DNA of 64,000 bases, taken from positions 2,108,001 to 2,172,000 of the forward strand of contig NZ_CP135084.1 in assembly GCF_032229285.1 (NCBI RefSeq), read 5' to 3'. The notes under the pieces are model-generated. The model did no database searches. It saw only the letters and a program-made list of their open reading frames with translations, and had not been told where the DNA came from. The position numbers and the translations under genes are program-made. Positions 8,548 through 17,758 of the stretch are shown piece by piece. The stretch's first letter is position 1; the number at the start of each line of letters is the position of its first letter. Source of the stretch: Rheinheimera sp. MMS21-TC3. GTDB lineage: Bacteria > Pseudomonadota > Gammaproteobacteria > Enterobacterales > Alteromonadaceae.

Positions 8548-9747
8548 CTAAGGTTTAGCCAGTTCAGGTAAATCACCACTATTGCCAAGAGCTGCAGCCA
8601 TAATCTGTTTTTTTAACCAAGGTGCTTTATCAACTGTATTCATACCAATGGCTCTGATAAGTTTAAGTAAAGGGTTTTTATTACTAAAGGTGCGATTAAA
8701 CGCTTCCATGGCGGCAATTAAATTTACTGCCTCAGCTTTACGCCAGCGCTCATATTGACGCAGCATACGCAGCTCAGTGATATCTTTACCAGCTTGTAAT
8801 TGCTGTTCAATTAGCTGGGCTAATGCGGCAACATCCATTAAGCCTAAGTTCATGCCCTGGCCTGCTAAAGGGTGAACACTGTGCGCTGCGTCTGCTACCA
8901 ACACAATACGTTGTTCAAGCCATTGGCTAGCATAACGCATTTGCAATTCAAAATTACGCACTGGGCTTTGCAGGCTTAACACCCCAAGCACTGACTGGCT
9001 TGCCGCGCTAAGCGCTTGGTTAAATTCATTTTCAGCTAATGCTAATTTAGCCGGTACATCAGCCGAGGGGACTGACCAAACAATAGAACATAAATGTGGA
9101 TCGGCTAAGGGCAGCAGGGCTAAAGGGCCACCGGGTAAGAATACTTGCCGAGCTGTTGCCTGATGCGGCAACTCAGTTTTAATAGTGGCCACTAAGGCAT
9201 GTTGATTATAATGACTATGCATTTGCGGTAGTTGTGCTGCTTTGCGCACTAAAGAATTAATGCCATCAGCGCCAACTACTAAGCGACTTAATAGTAGCTG
9301 CTGCTGATTAAAGTTTATTAACACTTCGCGATCGCTTTGCACTAGGCTATTAATAACGCAATTAAACTGACAACTTACATTGTTATGCTGCTTAAGTTGC
9401 TGATATAACGCTTGACGAATTTGTTCGTTATCGCAAATCCAGCCTAAAGCTTCCACTTGTTCGGTTTCGGCATTAAAAGCTATTTTGGCAAAACTATCGC
9501 TATCCCAGACTTGCATATCCTGATAAGCCGCTGCGGTTTTAGCTATAGCAGGCCAAGCACCTAAATGGCTTAATAACCGCTTAGAGGCTAAATTTAATGC
9601 ACTGACCCGCTGATAGTTAACTGGGCTAATGTCAGGAGCCTTGCCTTGCTCTAAGACGACTATATTTAAATTAAGCGGTGCTAAAAGTAGTGCTAAGGTT
9701 AAGCCAGCACTACCCGCGCCAACAATAGTAATGTCTGTGTTTCGCAT
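8548..9747 (-). CDS. ubiI: FAD-dependent ubiquinone-pathway hydroxylase (UbiI/VisC)
   Basis: Flavin aromatic hydroxylase of the UbiH/UbiF/VisC/COQ6 family, acting on the polyprenylphenol ring in ubiquinone synthesis; UbiI does the C5 step. 399 aa. The FAD-binding GAGSAGLTLALLL motif is N-terminal, VVGADGINSLVR is the middle DG motif, and LVADAAHSVHPLAGQGMNLG is the C-terminal flavin motif. Start chosen at the ATG 9747, one base after the ubiH stop, so the two are translationally coupled. Assignment as UbiI rather than UbiF rests on the conserved order ygfB-ubiH-ubiI-gcvT. Confidence 0.9.
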   Translation of the reverse strand: MRNTDITIVGAGSAGLTLALLLAPLNLNIVVLEQGKAPDISPVNYQRVSALNLASKRLLSHLGAWPAIAKTAAAYQDMQVWDSDSFAKIAFNAETEQVEALGWICDNEQIRQALYQQLKQHNNVSCQFNCVINSLVQSDREVLINFNQQQLLLSRLVVGADGINSLVRKAAQLPQMHSHYNQHALVATIKTELPHQATARQVFLPGGPLALLPLADPHLCSIVWSVPSADVPAKLALAENEFNQALSAASQSVLGVLSLQSPVRNFELQMRYASQWLEQRIVLVADAAHSVHPLAGQGMNLGLMDVAALAQLIEQQLQAGKDITELRMLRQYERWRKAEAVNLIAAMEAFNRTFSNKNPLLKLIRAIGMNTVDKAPWLKKQIMAAALGNSGDLPELAKP

Positions 9748-9748
9748 C

Positions 9749-10951
9749 TTAACGTCTATACCCCATAGCATGCCTAGCAAGTGGCGTTTTTAATGGCTTA
9801 CACATTAATAATGCCAATAACCCCATATTACGTGCCAAAGCTAATAATCGTGAACGGTTAGAGAATATTCTGACCAGTGCATCGGTAGCAAATGCCACTT
9901 GGCTAATATCAGTTTGTCGTGCTTGCTGATAAGCACGTAACAACGAATAGCTGCCAGCATCCTCAGCCACGCTTAATAACTTAACTAATTGTTCAATATC
10001 TCGCAGCGCTAAATTAAAACCCTGGCCGGCTATAGGGTGTAAATTATGTAAACTATTACCAAGCAAAGCTAAACGATGCCGTATAATAGAGTCTGCTATA
10101 CCTAAACTTAACGGATAGATAGCACGTTGCCCTGCACCACTAAAGACCCCAGCTCTATAGCCAAAAGCTTGCTGCATTTGGCTTAAAAATTCTGTTTCAG
10201 ATAGCTGCATCAAGCGCTCTGCTTGCATTGAAGTTGTAGTATAAACCAATGAATATCGCTGTTTGGTTAACGGCAATAAGGCAATAGGGCCATGTTCTGT
10301 AAAGCGCTCATAAGCGCTAAAATTATGATTTTTGGCTAAAGCTAAATTAGCAATAACCGCACTTTGGCCATAGTGTTGCTGGGGCATGGTTATTCCGGCT
10401 AAAGCACGACTTGGCGATGAACCACCTTCAGCTATTACCAGCAACTTAGCCTGAATGTGTTGGCCACCGTGCAACTCTAATTCTTGATGGTCCTGCCTTG
10501 GCGTAATGTGGGCGATAGAGTTAGCGTCAAACCAAGTAACTTGCTGGCAATGCTTAAGCTTAGTCAGCAATAAGTTGCCTAAATGTTCAACTTCAAGCAC
10601 ATAGCCTAAGGCGGGTTGCTGATAATCTTGATGCTGTAAACTAACTTTACCAAAATGGCCTCGATCAGACACTTTTACATGCTTAATAGGGCAGGCATTT
10701 GCTACTAATTCAGGCCAAAGCTGCCATTGTTGCAATAACTCAACACTGGCCGCTGCTAAAGCTATACTGCGGCTATCAAAACTAGCTTGATTGCAGCGCT
10801 CTGATTTAGTTGCCGCCTGCAGCACAGCTTGCTTTTCAACTATCGCTATACTCAGTTTAGGATTAGTTTGAGTTAGTGCCCAAGCTAAAGTAGTACCAGC
10901 CATACCACCGCCAGCAATAACAACATCAAAGCTCTTAGCTGTCATAACCAT
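9749..10951 (-). CDS. ubiH: 2-octaprenyl-6-methoxyphenol hydroxylase
   Basis: FAD mono-oxygenase of ubiquinone synthesis (C1 hydroxylation step in E. coli). 400 aa. IAGGGMAGTTLAWAL is the dinucleotide-binding motif and LGNSLHNLHPIAGQGFNLALRD is the C-terminal flavin motif, closely like E. coli UbiH. The middle DG motif is altered (VIAEGGSSPSR, with Glu-Gly instead of Asp-Gly). The ATG directly abuts the ygfB stop codon. ygfB, ubiH and ubiI form one tight unit ahead of gcvT. Confidence 0.93.
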   Translation of the reverse strand: MVMTAKSFDVVIAGGGMAGTTLAWALTQTNPKLSIAIVEKQAVLQAATKSERCNQASFDSRSIALAAASVELLQQWQLWPELVANACPIKHVKVSDRGHFGKVSLQHQDYQQPALGYVLEVEHLGNLLLTKLKHCQQVTWFDANSIAHITPRQDHQELELHGGQHIQAKLLVIAEGGSSPSRALAGITMPQQHYGQSAVIANLALAKNHNFSAYERFTEHGPIALLPLTKQRYSLVYTTTSMQAERLMQLSETEFLSQMQQAFGYRAGVFSGAGQRAIYPLSLGIADSIIRHRLALLGNSLHNLHPIAGQGFNLALRDIEQLVKLLSVAEDAGSYSLLRAYQQARQTDISQVAFATDALVRIFSNRSRLLALARNMGLLALLMCKPLKTPLARHAMGYRR

Positions 10952-11533
10952 TTAATGCACTGTTTTATTGCTAGCAGCTAAACTGCTAAATTTTTGTCCT
11001 ACCTCGGCATGGCAATTTAATACCATGATCTTAATATGCTCTAATACTAAAAAGTAAGACTCTTCATTTTCTTCATCATTAGTATCATCACAGGCATGGA
11101 TATCAATCCGAGTCACTTCAGACAATTGCTCAATAGCTTCACGTACGTCAGCTGGTAATAGCGATAAATCTGTTTGCTGCACAGCAAAGCCAACTAAAAA
11201 AGCTTGCGCCCATTCCACCATAGCCTCTAGTCGCTCGGCTAAACTGTCATCATCTGTAGGCAAGACTAAACTAAAGCTAAAATCAGCTTGATTTAAATCG
11301 GCTGCAGTCGCTTGAATAAGTTGTTCCACCTGCTTTTGTAATGAAACAGGTAAGGCTTGGCCATCATTTAAAAAGTCGGATAATATAGGGAGGATTTGCT
11401 CTGGCTCAGGCTTAACACCTGCACTTAATAACCCAGAAATTAAACCATGCACTTCGGCCATAGCCGCCATAACACCGGCTTGATCTAACAAATTAGACCA
11501 TTGATCATAAGTCAATTTAGATTGCTCGCTCAT
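10952..11533 (-). CDS. ygfB: YgfB/UPF0149 family protein
   Basis: Cytoplasmic, mostly helical, acidic protein of the UPF0149 (YecA/YgfB) family, 193 aa from MSEQSKL. No enzymatic role is established. In Pseudomonas the homologue is a transcriptional anti-activator. The DTNDEENEESYFLVLEHIK segment near the C-terminus is typical. The start at 11533 matches the usual family length. An upstream ATG at 11587 would add 18 atypical residues. In E. coli pepP lies between this gene and ubiH; here the two touch. Confidence 0.88.
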   Translation of the reverse strand: MSEQSKLTYDQWSNLLDQAGVMAAMAEVHGLISGLLSAGVKPEPEQILPILSDFLNDGQALPVSLQKQVEQLIQATAADLNQADFSFSLVLPTDDDSLAERLEAMVEWAQAFLVGFAVQQTDLSLLPADVREAIEQLSEVTRIDIHACDDTNDEENEESYFLVLEHIKIMVLNCHAEVGQKFSSLAASNKTVH

Positions 11534-11704
11534 AATAGGATTCACAGAGACTAACTTAATGCTTATGCTACCACTGCCAGGGGCCAAGCGCCAAGTTTGC
11601 CTACTAGCTTTTATTGACCAGAAGTAATATTCAACAAAAAAACACTATATTTGCATAATAATCAATCAACTAAAGCTTAAATAGCCTAAGAAACAGCTTT
11701 TGGC

Positions 11705-11733
11705 TTAGACTCTTTGATTCTAGCTGTTATACT
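11705..11733 (+). promoter_or_regulatory. 6S RNA promoter
   Basis: -35 TTAGAC (11705-11710), a 17-base spacer, then -10 TATACT (11728-11733) with an extended TG element. This places the start at about 11740, exactly where the 6S terminal helix begins. Confidence 0.75.
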
Positions 11734-11739
11734 GAAAGT

Positions 11740-11925
11740 GTTCTCTGGGTTGTTTGTGATTGGACTGACGTCCCTGAGCCGATAATTGTTTATACAAAGG
11801 GTTTTATATGTGTTGTCAGTGTGCAAGCCCAGCTTGTACTGGGAAGCCTGAGGCAGCTACTTTAACTCCCGCCTTGAACCCCTTGGTTCAAGGGCAACAA
11901 TTCGACACGGCAATTTGGAGAACCC
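11740..11925 (+). ncRNA. ssrS: 6S RNA
   Basis: Global regulator RNA that mimics an open promoter and binds sigma70 RNA polymerase. The ends pair (GTTCTC at 11740-11745, GAGAAC at 11918-11923). The conserved GACTGACGTCCCTGAGCCGAT segment near the 5' side and the CCTTGAACCCCTTGGTTCAAGG hairpin near the 3' side both match E. coli 6S in order. Length about 186 nt (E. coli 184). It sits directly upstream of the 5-formyl-THF cyclo-ligase gene, the conserved ssrS-ygfA arrangement. Exact ends are estimated. Confidence 0.93.
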
Positions 11926-11975
11926 CCACTCTCTATATTGTGTTTAAAATTCGTTATTTAAAATAGCCTTTTAAC

Positions 11976-12569
11976 ATGACCTCACGCAGCCAAATTAGAC
12001 AACAAATTCGCTTAGCACGTCAGCAATTAACTACTGTGCAGCAGCAGGTTGCAGCCAGTAAACTTGTTGAGCAAGTAAGTAAATTAGCTCAATTTAGTAC
12101 TAGCCAACATATTGCCTTATATTTAACCAATGATGGTGAACTAGACACTTCTTTGCTTATACAAGCGCTTTGGCAGTTAAATAAAAATGTCTATATCCCT
12201 GTACTACACCCCTTTGCTGCGGGCTATCTGCTTTTTATTCGCTACGACCAAAATACCCCTCTTAGTATAAATAAATTTGGCATTAAACAGCCTTTGCTAG
12301 AGTGCCATAATATTATTCCAGTAGCAGAACTAGATATAATTTTTACGCCTTTAGTCGCCTTTGATCAACAAGGTAATCGCTTAGGTATGGGGGGTGGTTT
12401 TTATGATCGGACACTAAGCCAGTTACCTGACAGCTACCGCTGTCGTTTTATTGGTTTAGCTCATAGCTGCCAGCAAGTGCCTGTCTTACCTGTCGCCAGC
12501 TGGGATATTCCGCTGCAGACTATAGTTACCCCCAATAGAGTTTGGCAATTTAATGAGTTAATACCTTAG
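11976..12569 (+). CDS. ygfA: 5-formyltetrahydrofolate cyclo-ligase
   Basis: ATP-dependent conversion of 5-formyl-THF to 5,10-methenyl-THF. 197 aa. The C-terminal signature LGMGGGFYDRTL (ATP/folate loop) is intact, and the N-terminal RQQIRLARQQL helix is typical. It is co-transcribed with 6S RNA about 50 bases upstream, as in E. coli. With gcv and serA nearby it fits the window's one-carbon theme. Confidence 0.95.
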   Translation: MTSRSQIRQQIRLARQQLTTVQQQVAASKLVEQVSKLAQFSTSQHIALYLTNDGELDTSLLIQALWQLNKNVYIPVLHPFAAGYLLFIRYDQNTPLSINKFGIKQPLLECHNIIPVAELDIIFTPLVAFDQQGNRLGMGGGFYDRTLSQLPDSYRCRFIGLAHSCQQVPVLPVASWDIPLQTIVTPNRVWQFNELIP

Positions 12570-12690
12570 TCAGTGTTAAACAGCCATCTTGTCGCTTTTA
12601 CTCCAGTTTATTTCTGCATTTGCCCTTTTGTCTAGGCCGTGATTGGTTATAATGCCCATCTGTATGGCTAAAAGCTAATTGGATATGACA

Positions 12691-13347
12691 ATGACGCAAG
12701 ATGAAATGAAGAAGCAAGCTGCATGGGCAGCATTAGAGTTTATTCCACATAACACTATTGTAGGTGTGGGTACTGGCTCAACCGTAAATCATTTTATTGA
12801 TGCCCTAGCCAGTATTAAACAGCATATTAAAGGCGCAGTTTCTAGTTCTGTTCAATCGACCGCTAAACTAGAAGCCTTAGGGATCCCCGTTTTTGATTTA
12901 AACAATATTGATAGCTTTAGCGTTTATATTGATGGGGCCGATGAAATAAACCCACTTAAACACATGGTTAAAGGTGGTGGTGCAGCATTAACCCGTGAAA
13001 AAATTGTTGCAGCTGTTGCTGAGCGTTTTATTTGTATTGTTGATAGCAGCAAACAAGTAGCCACTTTAGGTCAATTCCCGCTACCTGTTGAAGTAGTCCC
13101 TATGGCGCTAGCTTATGTGCAACGGCAACTTAATAAACTAGGTGGTAAGGCTATATTACGCAAAAATGTTATTACTGATAATGGTAATGTCATTTTAGAT
13201 GTCCACGGTTTACAGATTACTGATCCTTTGGCATTAGAATTTACCATTAATAATATTGTTGGCGTAGTCAGTAACGGTATCTTTGCCCACCGTGCTGCTA
13301 ATACAGTATTAATAGGCACTGCTACTGGCACCACTATTATTAATTAA
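12691..13347 (+). CDS. rpiA: Ribose-5-phosphate isomerase A
   Basis: Interconverts ribose-5-P and ribulose-5-P. 218 aa from MTQDEMKK, matching E. coli RpiA (MTQDELKK). [23 protein letters not shown] and [14 protein letters not shown] are the phosphate-binding and catalytic motifs. The ATG at 12691 has GGA 7 bases upstream. An ATG at 12685 and a TTG at 12679 are possible alternatives in the same frame. serA follows 44 bases later, the conserved gammaproteobacterial pairing. Confidence 0.97.
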   Translation: MTQDEMKKQAAWAALEFIPHNTIVGVGTGSTVNHFIDALASIKQHIKGAVSSSVQSTAKLEALGIPVFDLNNIDSFSVYIDGADEINPLKHMVKGGGAALTREKIVAAVAERFICIVDSSKQVATLGQFPLPVEVVPMALAYVQRQLNKLGGKAILRKNVITDNGNVILDVHGLQITDPLALEFTINNIVGVVSNGIFAHRAANTVLIGTATGTTIIN

Positions 13348-13391
13348 TTGATCAGCTTTCATTTATTTTAACGCTTTTTAAAGAGAACAAT

Positions 13392-14618
13392 ATGGGAAAC
13401 TTTTCACTGGCCAAAGATAAAATTAAAATATTATTACTTGAAGGCCTTCATCAAAGTGCGGTGCAAAGCTTTAAAGAACTTGGTTATAGCAATATTGAAT
13501 ATGTAAAAACTTCATTAGCGGAAGACGAGTTAATAGAGCGGATAAAAGATGTCCATTTTATTGGTATTCGCTCACGCACTCAATTAACCGAAAAGGTATT
13601 AGTTGCTGCTAATAAACTCATTGCCATTGGTTGTTTTTGTATTGGCACTAACCAAGTTGATTTGCAAGCAGCTTTATTACGCGGTATCCCGGTATTTAAT
13701 GCACCATTTTCTAACACCCGCTCGGTTGCAGAGTTAGTGCTGGGGCAAATTATTATGTTACTACGCGGGATCCCTCAACGAAATGCCGCAGCACACCGCG
13801 GTGAGTGGTTAAAAACGGCTAATGGCTCTTTTGAAGCTCGAGGTAAAACCTTAGGCATTATTGGTTATGGCCATATTGGTACTCAACTTAGCATCATGGC
13901 CGAAAACATTGGTATGCGAGTACAGTTTTATGATATTGAAGCCAAATTAATACTAGGTAATGCTCATCAAGTTAGCTTAAGTGAGCTGTTAAAAACCTCA
14001 GATGTCGTTACTTTACATGTGCCTGAAACAGCACAAACCAAAAATATGATAAGTACCTCTGAGCTAGAATTGATGAAGCAAGGCAGTATTTTAATTAATG
14101 CTTCTCGCGGCACAGTAGTCGATTTAGAGGCTTTAGCCGAGGCAATACAAAGTAAGAAAGTAGCCGGAGCCGCTATAGATGTATTCCCGATAGAACCAAC
14201 CGGCAACGATGAAGAATTTATTTCACCGTTAAGACAATTTGATAATGTTATTTTAACCCCTCACATTGGTGGCTCCACTCAAGAGGCACAAGAGAATATA
14301 GGGCTTGAAGTGGCAGGTAAGTTAATAAAGTATAGCGATAACGGCTCTACCCTATCTGCGGTTAACTTCCCTGAAGTATCTTTACCAGCGCACCAAGGTC
14401 GCTCACGCTTGCTACATATCCATATCAATCAGCCAGGTGTGCTAACCAAAATTAATGAAACTTTTACTAAGCATAATATTAATATTGCCGGCCAATACTT
14501 ACAAACCAATGCGGATATAGGTTATGTAGTAATAGATATTGATTCTAACGACGTAGAGTTAGCGTTAAATGAACTACGAAGTATTCCTGGGACATTAAGA
14601 GCTAGGGTTTTACATTAA
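13392..14618 (+). CDS. serA: D-3-phosphoglycerate dehydrogenase
   Basis: First committed step of serine synthesis (3-phosphoglycerate to 3-phosphohydroxypyruvate, NAD-linked). 408 aa. The NAD-binding LGIIGYGHIGTQLS motif is near residue 155. The catalytic Arg/Glu/His segments include NASRGTVVDLEAL and PHIGGSTQEAQ. A C-terminal ACT domain (from about residue 335, with HINQPGVLTKINE) is the serine-binding feedback site. The ribosome binding site is AAAGAG. It supplies serine to the glycine cleavage and serine dehydratase enzymes encoded nearby. Confidence 0.97.
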   Translation: MGNFSLAKDKIKILLLEGLHQSAVQSFKELGYSNIEYVKTSLAEDELIERIKDVHFIGIRSRTQLTEKVLVAANKLIAIGCFCIGTNQVDLQAALLRGIPVFNAPFSNTRSVAELVLGQIIMLLRGIPQRNAAAHRGEWLKTANGSFEARGKTLGIIGYGHIGTQLSIMAENIGMRVQFYDIEAKLILGNAHQVSLSELLKTSDVVTLHVPETAQTKNMISTSELELMKQGSILINASRGTVVDLEALAEAIQSKKVAGAAIDVFPIEPTGNDEEFISPLRQFDNVILTPHIGGSTQEAQENIGLEVAGKLIKYSDNGSTLSAVNFPEVSLPAHQGRSRLLHIHINQPGVLTKINETFTKHNINIAGQYLQTNADIGYVVIDIDSNDVELALNELRSIPGTLRARVLH

Positions 14619-14639
14619 TAAGCAAGATTAACATTAATC

Positions 14640-14663
14640 AGGCGGCTTAATTATAAGCTGCCT
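14640..14663 (+). terminator. Possible hairpin terminator after serA
   Basis: AGGCGGCTT pairs with AAGCTGCCT (one G-U pair) around a short AT loop, between the convergent serA and DUF481 genes. The T tract is poor, so the terminator call is tentative. Confidence 0.4.
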
Positions 14664-14685
14664 AGTTATATACCTAGATAGATTT

Positions 14686-15483
14686 CTAAAAAGTATAAAC
14701 AATAGAAGAGGATGTTTCTGTCTCTAAGCCTTTTAAATTACCTTCAGGTCGTGAGTTATATTTAACCACATAACTTAAACGCATCGATAATTTATCAATA
14801 AGTTTTGTCGTAATACTACTTCGACTTAAAAATACCGAGTTTTCGCCACTTAATGATATAGAGCCTTCTAGAGTTTGCCTAAACTTACTAGTTTCATTAA
14901 AGGCATAATCCAAATTAGCCGATAGGTACCACAAAAGACCTGTGTTGCTTACACCTTTAGATGAGAGTTGATGGCCATAGCCAGGGCCCGTTTCTAAGTC
15001 AAAGTAACTGGCTTGTTTTTCATATAGTCTATTACCATAGCCTATAACTAGCGATGCTTGTTCAGTAAAAGCACCAAACTTATTATGAAAATAGGCACCC
15101 CGGCCAAATATAGTTTGCCTACCTGTCACTATTTTATAGTTACTTTGGCCTGAAAAACCATAACTATTCGCTGTCGTTTTTCGCCTTTTTTCACCACTTT
15201 CAATATCTAAATCATTATTTTTTTGAATCAATCCCTGCAAATGATACTTATTTCTAAAGTACTCTAAATCATGCACTAACTCACTGTTAAGACGAATAGC
15301 AAAGGAGTCGGTATTACCTGACGTATATAAATAGCCCAACTCAACATCTCCAGTAACAGTACCAAAGAAGTCGAATGGCTGAAGTAAGTCTTCGCCATCA
15401 GGTAAAGCATCTGTCTCTGAAGCTTGTACTGATAAAAAACTAAAGCCTACAAAAAAACAGGCTGCATATGTTAAAAAGTGCAT
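14686..15483 (-). CDS. DUF481 outer-membrane beta-barrel protein
   Basis: Predicted outer-membrane protein of the DUF481 (YdiY, salt-induced) family. 265 aa with an N-terminal signal peptide cleaved near VQA-SE. The body is alternating amphipathic strands with many aromatics (GDVELGYLYTSGNTDSF, KYHLQGLIQKNND, SMRLSYVVKYNSRPEG) ending in SSSIVYTF, a typical barrel C-terminus with terminal Phe. The function of the family is unknown. It stands alone between serA (convergent) and gltX. Confidence 0.82.
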   Translation of the reverse strand: MHFLTYAACFFVGFSFLSVQASETDALPDGEDLLQPFDFFGTVTGDVELGYLYTSGNTDSFAIRLNSELVHDLEYFRNKYHLQGLIQKNNDLDIESGEKRRKTTANSYGFSGQSNYKIVTGRQTIFGRGAYFHNKFGAFTEQASLVIGYGNRLYEKQASYFDLETGPGYGHQLSSKGVSNTGLLWYLSANLDYAFNETSKFRQTLEGSISLSGENSVFLSRSSITTKLIDKLSMRLSYVVKYNSRPEGNLKGLETETSSSIVYTF

Positions 15484-15564
15484 TATGACTTAACAGCGCT
15501 CCTGTCATCGAACAATAGTGATAGCAATTTGAGCTTTATATAATGGCTCTATTTTAACAGCTTT

Positions 15565-15597
15565 GATGTTCAGCCCAAGTAAACTGAACTGAACATC
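15565..15597 (-). terminator. Inverted repeat downstream of gltX
   Basis: A 9-bp perfect inverted repeat, GATGTTCAG (15565-15573) with CTGAACATC (15589-15597), 15-base loop, about 34 bases past the gltX stop. No long T tract follows on either strand, so it may be a weak terminator or an operator in front of the DUF481 gene. Confidence 0.4.
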
Positions 15598-15630
15598 TTG
15601 GCTTTTTGCCGTGTATTAGCTTTTTAATAA

Positions 15631-17049
15631 CTAAGCGTTAGTTTCAGCAATACGTTGCTCTACATAGGCAATAGCTTGTTGCAAGCGAGTTAAACTACGC
15701 GTTTTACCAATCATGCTTAAGGTTAGATCTAACGCCGGTGAATTGCCTCCACCTGTTACAGCAACCCGTAATGGCATACCAATTTTACCCATGCCTACAC
15801 CTAGGGTTTCTGCCGTTTCGTTAATGGCTTGGTGTAAACTAGCTTGGTTCCAATCAGTTAACTCAGCCAGTTTAGCTGCAACTGCTTGTAAAGGCTCTAA
15901 AGCAACTGGCCGTAAATGTTTTTTTGCTGCATCAGCATCAAACTCAGCAAAGTCTTCGTAAAAGTAGCGACTAACTTCAACCATTTCTTTTAAGGTTTTC
16001 ACTCTTTCTGCTTGTGCCGCTACTAAGTCTGTTAATGCTGGTCCCGTGCTAGTATCTAACTGCTGCTGGCTAAGATGCCACTGTAAATGCTCAACAACCT
16101 GCTCTGCTGGCATGGTTTTCATATAATGCTGGTTTAACCAAATTAATTTATCAGTATTAAATGCAGAGGCTGAACGATTACAATCACTTAAATCGAACTT
16201 TTCTATCAGTTCTTCTTTACTAAATATTTCTTGATCACCATGTGACCAGCCTAAACGCACTAAATAGTTTAATAGCGCTTCTGGTAAAAAGCCGTTATCA
16301 CGATATTGCATAACGCCAACCGCACCATGACGTTTAGATAAACGTTTACCATCATCACCTAAAATCATTGGTACGTGGGCATATTTAGGGATCTGAGCAC
16401 CTAAAGCAGCTAAGATATTCATCTGCCTAGGTGTATTATTAATATGATCATCACCACGAATAACATGGGTAATACCCATTTTCCAATCATCAACTACTAC
16501 CGTTAAATTGTAGGTTGGTGTGCCATCACTACGGGCAATAATTAAATCATCTAATTCGGCATTAGCAATTTCAATTTTGCCTTTAATCATGTCATCAATC
16601 ACCACCACACCCTGCTGCGGATTTTTAAACCGAATTACATAAGGTTTATCGGTTGGGTGATCTGTGCGATCGCGCCACATGCCGTTATAACGAGGCTTTT
16701 CACCTGCAGCACTTTGCGCTTCACGCATAGCATCTACTTCTTCAATAGTACAAAAGCACTTATAAGCATGGCCTGATGCTAAAAGCTGAGCTACCACCTC
16801 TTTATATAAATCAAAACGTTGGGTTTGATAGAACGGACCTGAATCATGGTCTAAACCTAACCATGCCATACCTTCTAAAATAGCATCTACCGACTCCTGG
16901 GTAGAGCGCTCTAAATCGGTATCTTCAATCCGTAAAATAAATTTACCTTGATTTTTGCGAGCATAAAGCCAGCTAAATAATGCAGTACGAGCACCACCAA
17001 CATGCAAATAGCCTGTAGGGCTAGGCGCGAAACGAGTTACTAAAGACAT
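15631..17049 (-). CDS. gltX: Glutamyl-tRNA synthetase
   Basis: Class I aminoacyl-tRNA synthetase charging tRNA-Glu. 472 aa from [19 protein letters not shown], where the HIGH-type motif reads HVGG. The KMSKS-type loop is KRLSKRHGA. The anticodon-binding C-terminal domain is complete. The start at ATG 17049 has GGAAAAA upstream; an ATG at 17118 would add 23 residues not found in the family. It is divergent from the tRNA-Val operon. Confidence 0.97.
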   Translation of the reverse strand: MSLVTRFAPSPTGYLHVGGARTALFSWLYARKNQGKFILRIEDTDLERSTQESVDAILEGMAWLGLDHDSGPFYQTQRFDLYKEVVAQLLASGHAYKCFCTIEEVDAMREAQSAAGEKPRYNGMWRDRTDHPTDKPYVIRFKNPQQGVVVIDDMIKGKIEIANAELDDLIIARSDGTPTYNLTVVVDDWKMGITHVIRGDDHINNTPRQMNILAALGAQIPKYAHVPMILGDDGKRLSKRHGAVGVMQYRDNGFLPEALLNYLVRLGWSHGDQEIFSKEELIEKFDLSDCNRSASAFNTDKLIWLNQHYMKTMPAEQVVEHLQWHLSQQQLDTSTGPALTDLVAAQAERVKTLKEMVEVSRYFYEDFAEFDADAAKKHLRPVALEPLQAVAAKLAELTDWNQASLHQAINETAETLGVGMGKIGMPLRVAVTGGGNSPALDLTLSMIGKTRSLTRLQQAIAYVEQRIAETNA

Positions 17050-17240
17050 AATTTTTCCAAATTCGGTGTGAAATTGACGACTTAGTACTATTGTACCAAT
17101 GACATCGAATTGATGCACCCGCTATACATAACTGATTGCAGCAGTTTTTTATGTTTTGTTTTATCTGCCCGTATAACTAAGCTAAATAATGCTATTATGA
17201 TTACTTTTGCAGCAAGCGAGTCAAAATTGCAAAAATAATG

Positions 17241-17268
17241 TTGACAGCTTTGCTCTGCTCCCTATAAT
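17241..17268 (+). promoter_or_regulatory. Promoter of the tRNA-Val operon
   Basis: Consensus -35 TTGACA (17241-17246), a 16-base spacer, and consensus -10 TATAAT (17263-17268), followed by a GC-rich discriminator (GAGCGCC). This is the classic form of a stringently controlled stable-RNA promoter, 20 bases ahead of the first tRNA. Confidence 0.88.
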
Positions 17269-17287
17269 GAGCGCCATCAAACAGAGT

Positions 17288-17363
17288 GGATTGTTAGCTC
17301 AGCTGGGAGAGCACCGCCCTTACAAGGCGGGGGTCACTGGTTCGAACCCAGTACAATCCACCA
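17288..17363 (+). tRNA. tRNA-Val(UAC), copy 1
   Basis: 76 nt with encoded CCA. The acceptor pairs GGATTGT with ACAATCC. The anticodon arm is CCGCC-CTTACAA-GGCGG, giving anticodon TAC. The T arm is ACTGG-TTCGAAC-CCAGT. All arms are perfect. Followed by a degenerate half copy. Confidence 0.97.
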
Positions 17364-17382
17364 TTTTTGATTAAGTCATGAT

Positions 17383-17445
17383 AGAGCACCGCCCGCTCCT
17401 TATGACAAAACGGTTGCCACTGATTAAACCCAGTACAATCCACCA
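17383..17445 (+). pseudogene. Degenerate tRNA-Val fragment, type I
   Basis: Starts AGAGCACCGCCC like the middle of the tRNA, loses the anticodon loop and stem partner (GCTCCTTATGACAAAACGG instead), then returns to tRNA sequence: CCACTGATTAAACCCAGT and the acceptor 3' strand ACAATCCACCA. The 5' acceptor strand is missing, so it cannot be a functional tRNA. Confidence 0.85.
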
Positions 17446-17493
17446 TTTTTGGTAAACAAGATTTAAAATGTTGTGATATAGTAAGTTCCCCGT

Positions 17494-17569
17494 GGATTGT
17501 TAGCTCAGCTGGGAGAGCACCGCCCTTACAAGGCGGGGGTCACTGGTTCGAACCCAGTACAATCCACCA
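17494..17569 (+). tRNA. tRNA-Val(UAC), copy 2
   Basis: Identical to copy 1 over all 76 nt, anticodon TAC, encoded CCA. It lies 48 bases after the first degenerate fragment. Confidence 0.97.
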
Positions 17570-17588
17570 AGTTTTTGGTTATATCAAG

Positions 17589-17653
17589 AGAGAGCACCGC
17601 CCGCTCCTCATGACAAAACGGTTGCCACTGGTTAAACCCAGTACAATCCACCA
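17589..17653 (+). pseudogene. Degenerate tRNA-Val fragment, type I, second copy
   Basis: Nearly the same as the fragment at 17383-17445, differing at a few positions (GCTCCTCATG, CCACTGGTTAAACCC). Here the T-arm stem ACTGG/CCAGT is fully paired. It ends with the tRNA 3' end and CCA. Confidence 0.85.
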
Positions 17654-17682
17654 TTTACTATATTATTTACATCAACTCCCAT

Positions 17683-17758
17683 GGATTGTTAGCTCAGCTG
17701 GGAGAGCACCGCCCTTACAAGGCGGGGGTCACTGGTTCGAACCCAGTACAATCCACCA
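17683..17758 (+). tRNA. tRNA-Val(UAC), copy 3
   Basis: Identical to copies 1 and 2; anticodon TAC, encoded CCA. It is followed directly by the 85-bp tandem repeat array. Confidence 0.97.
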
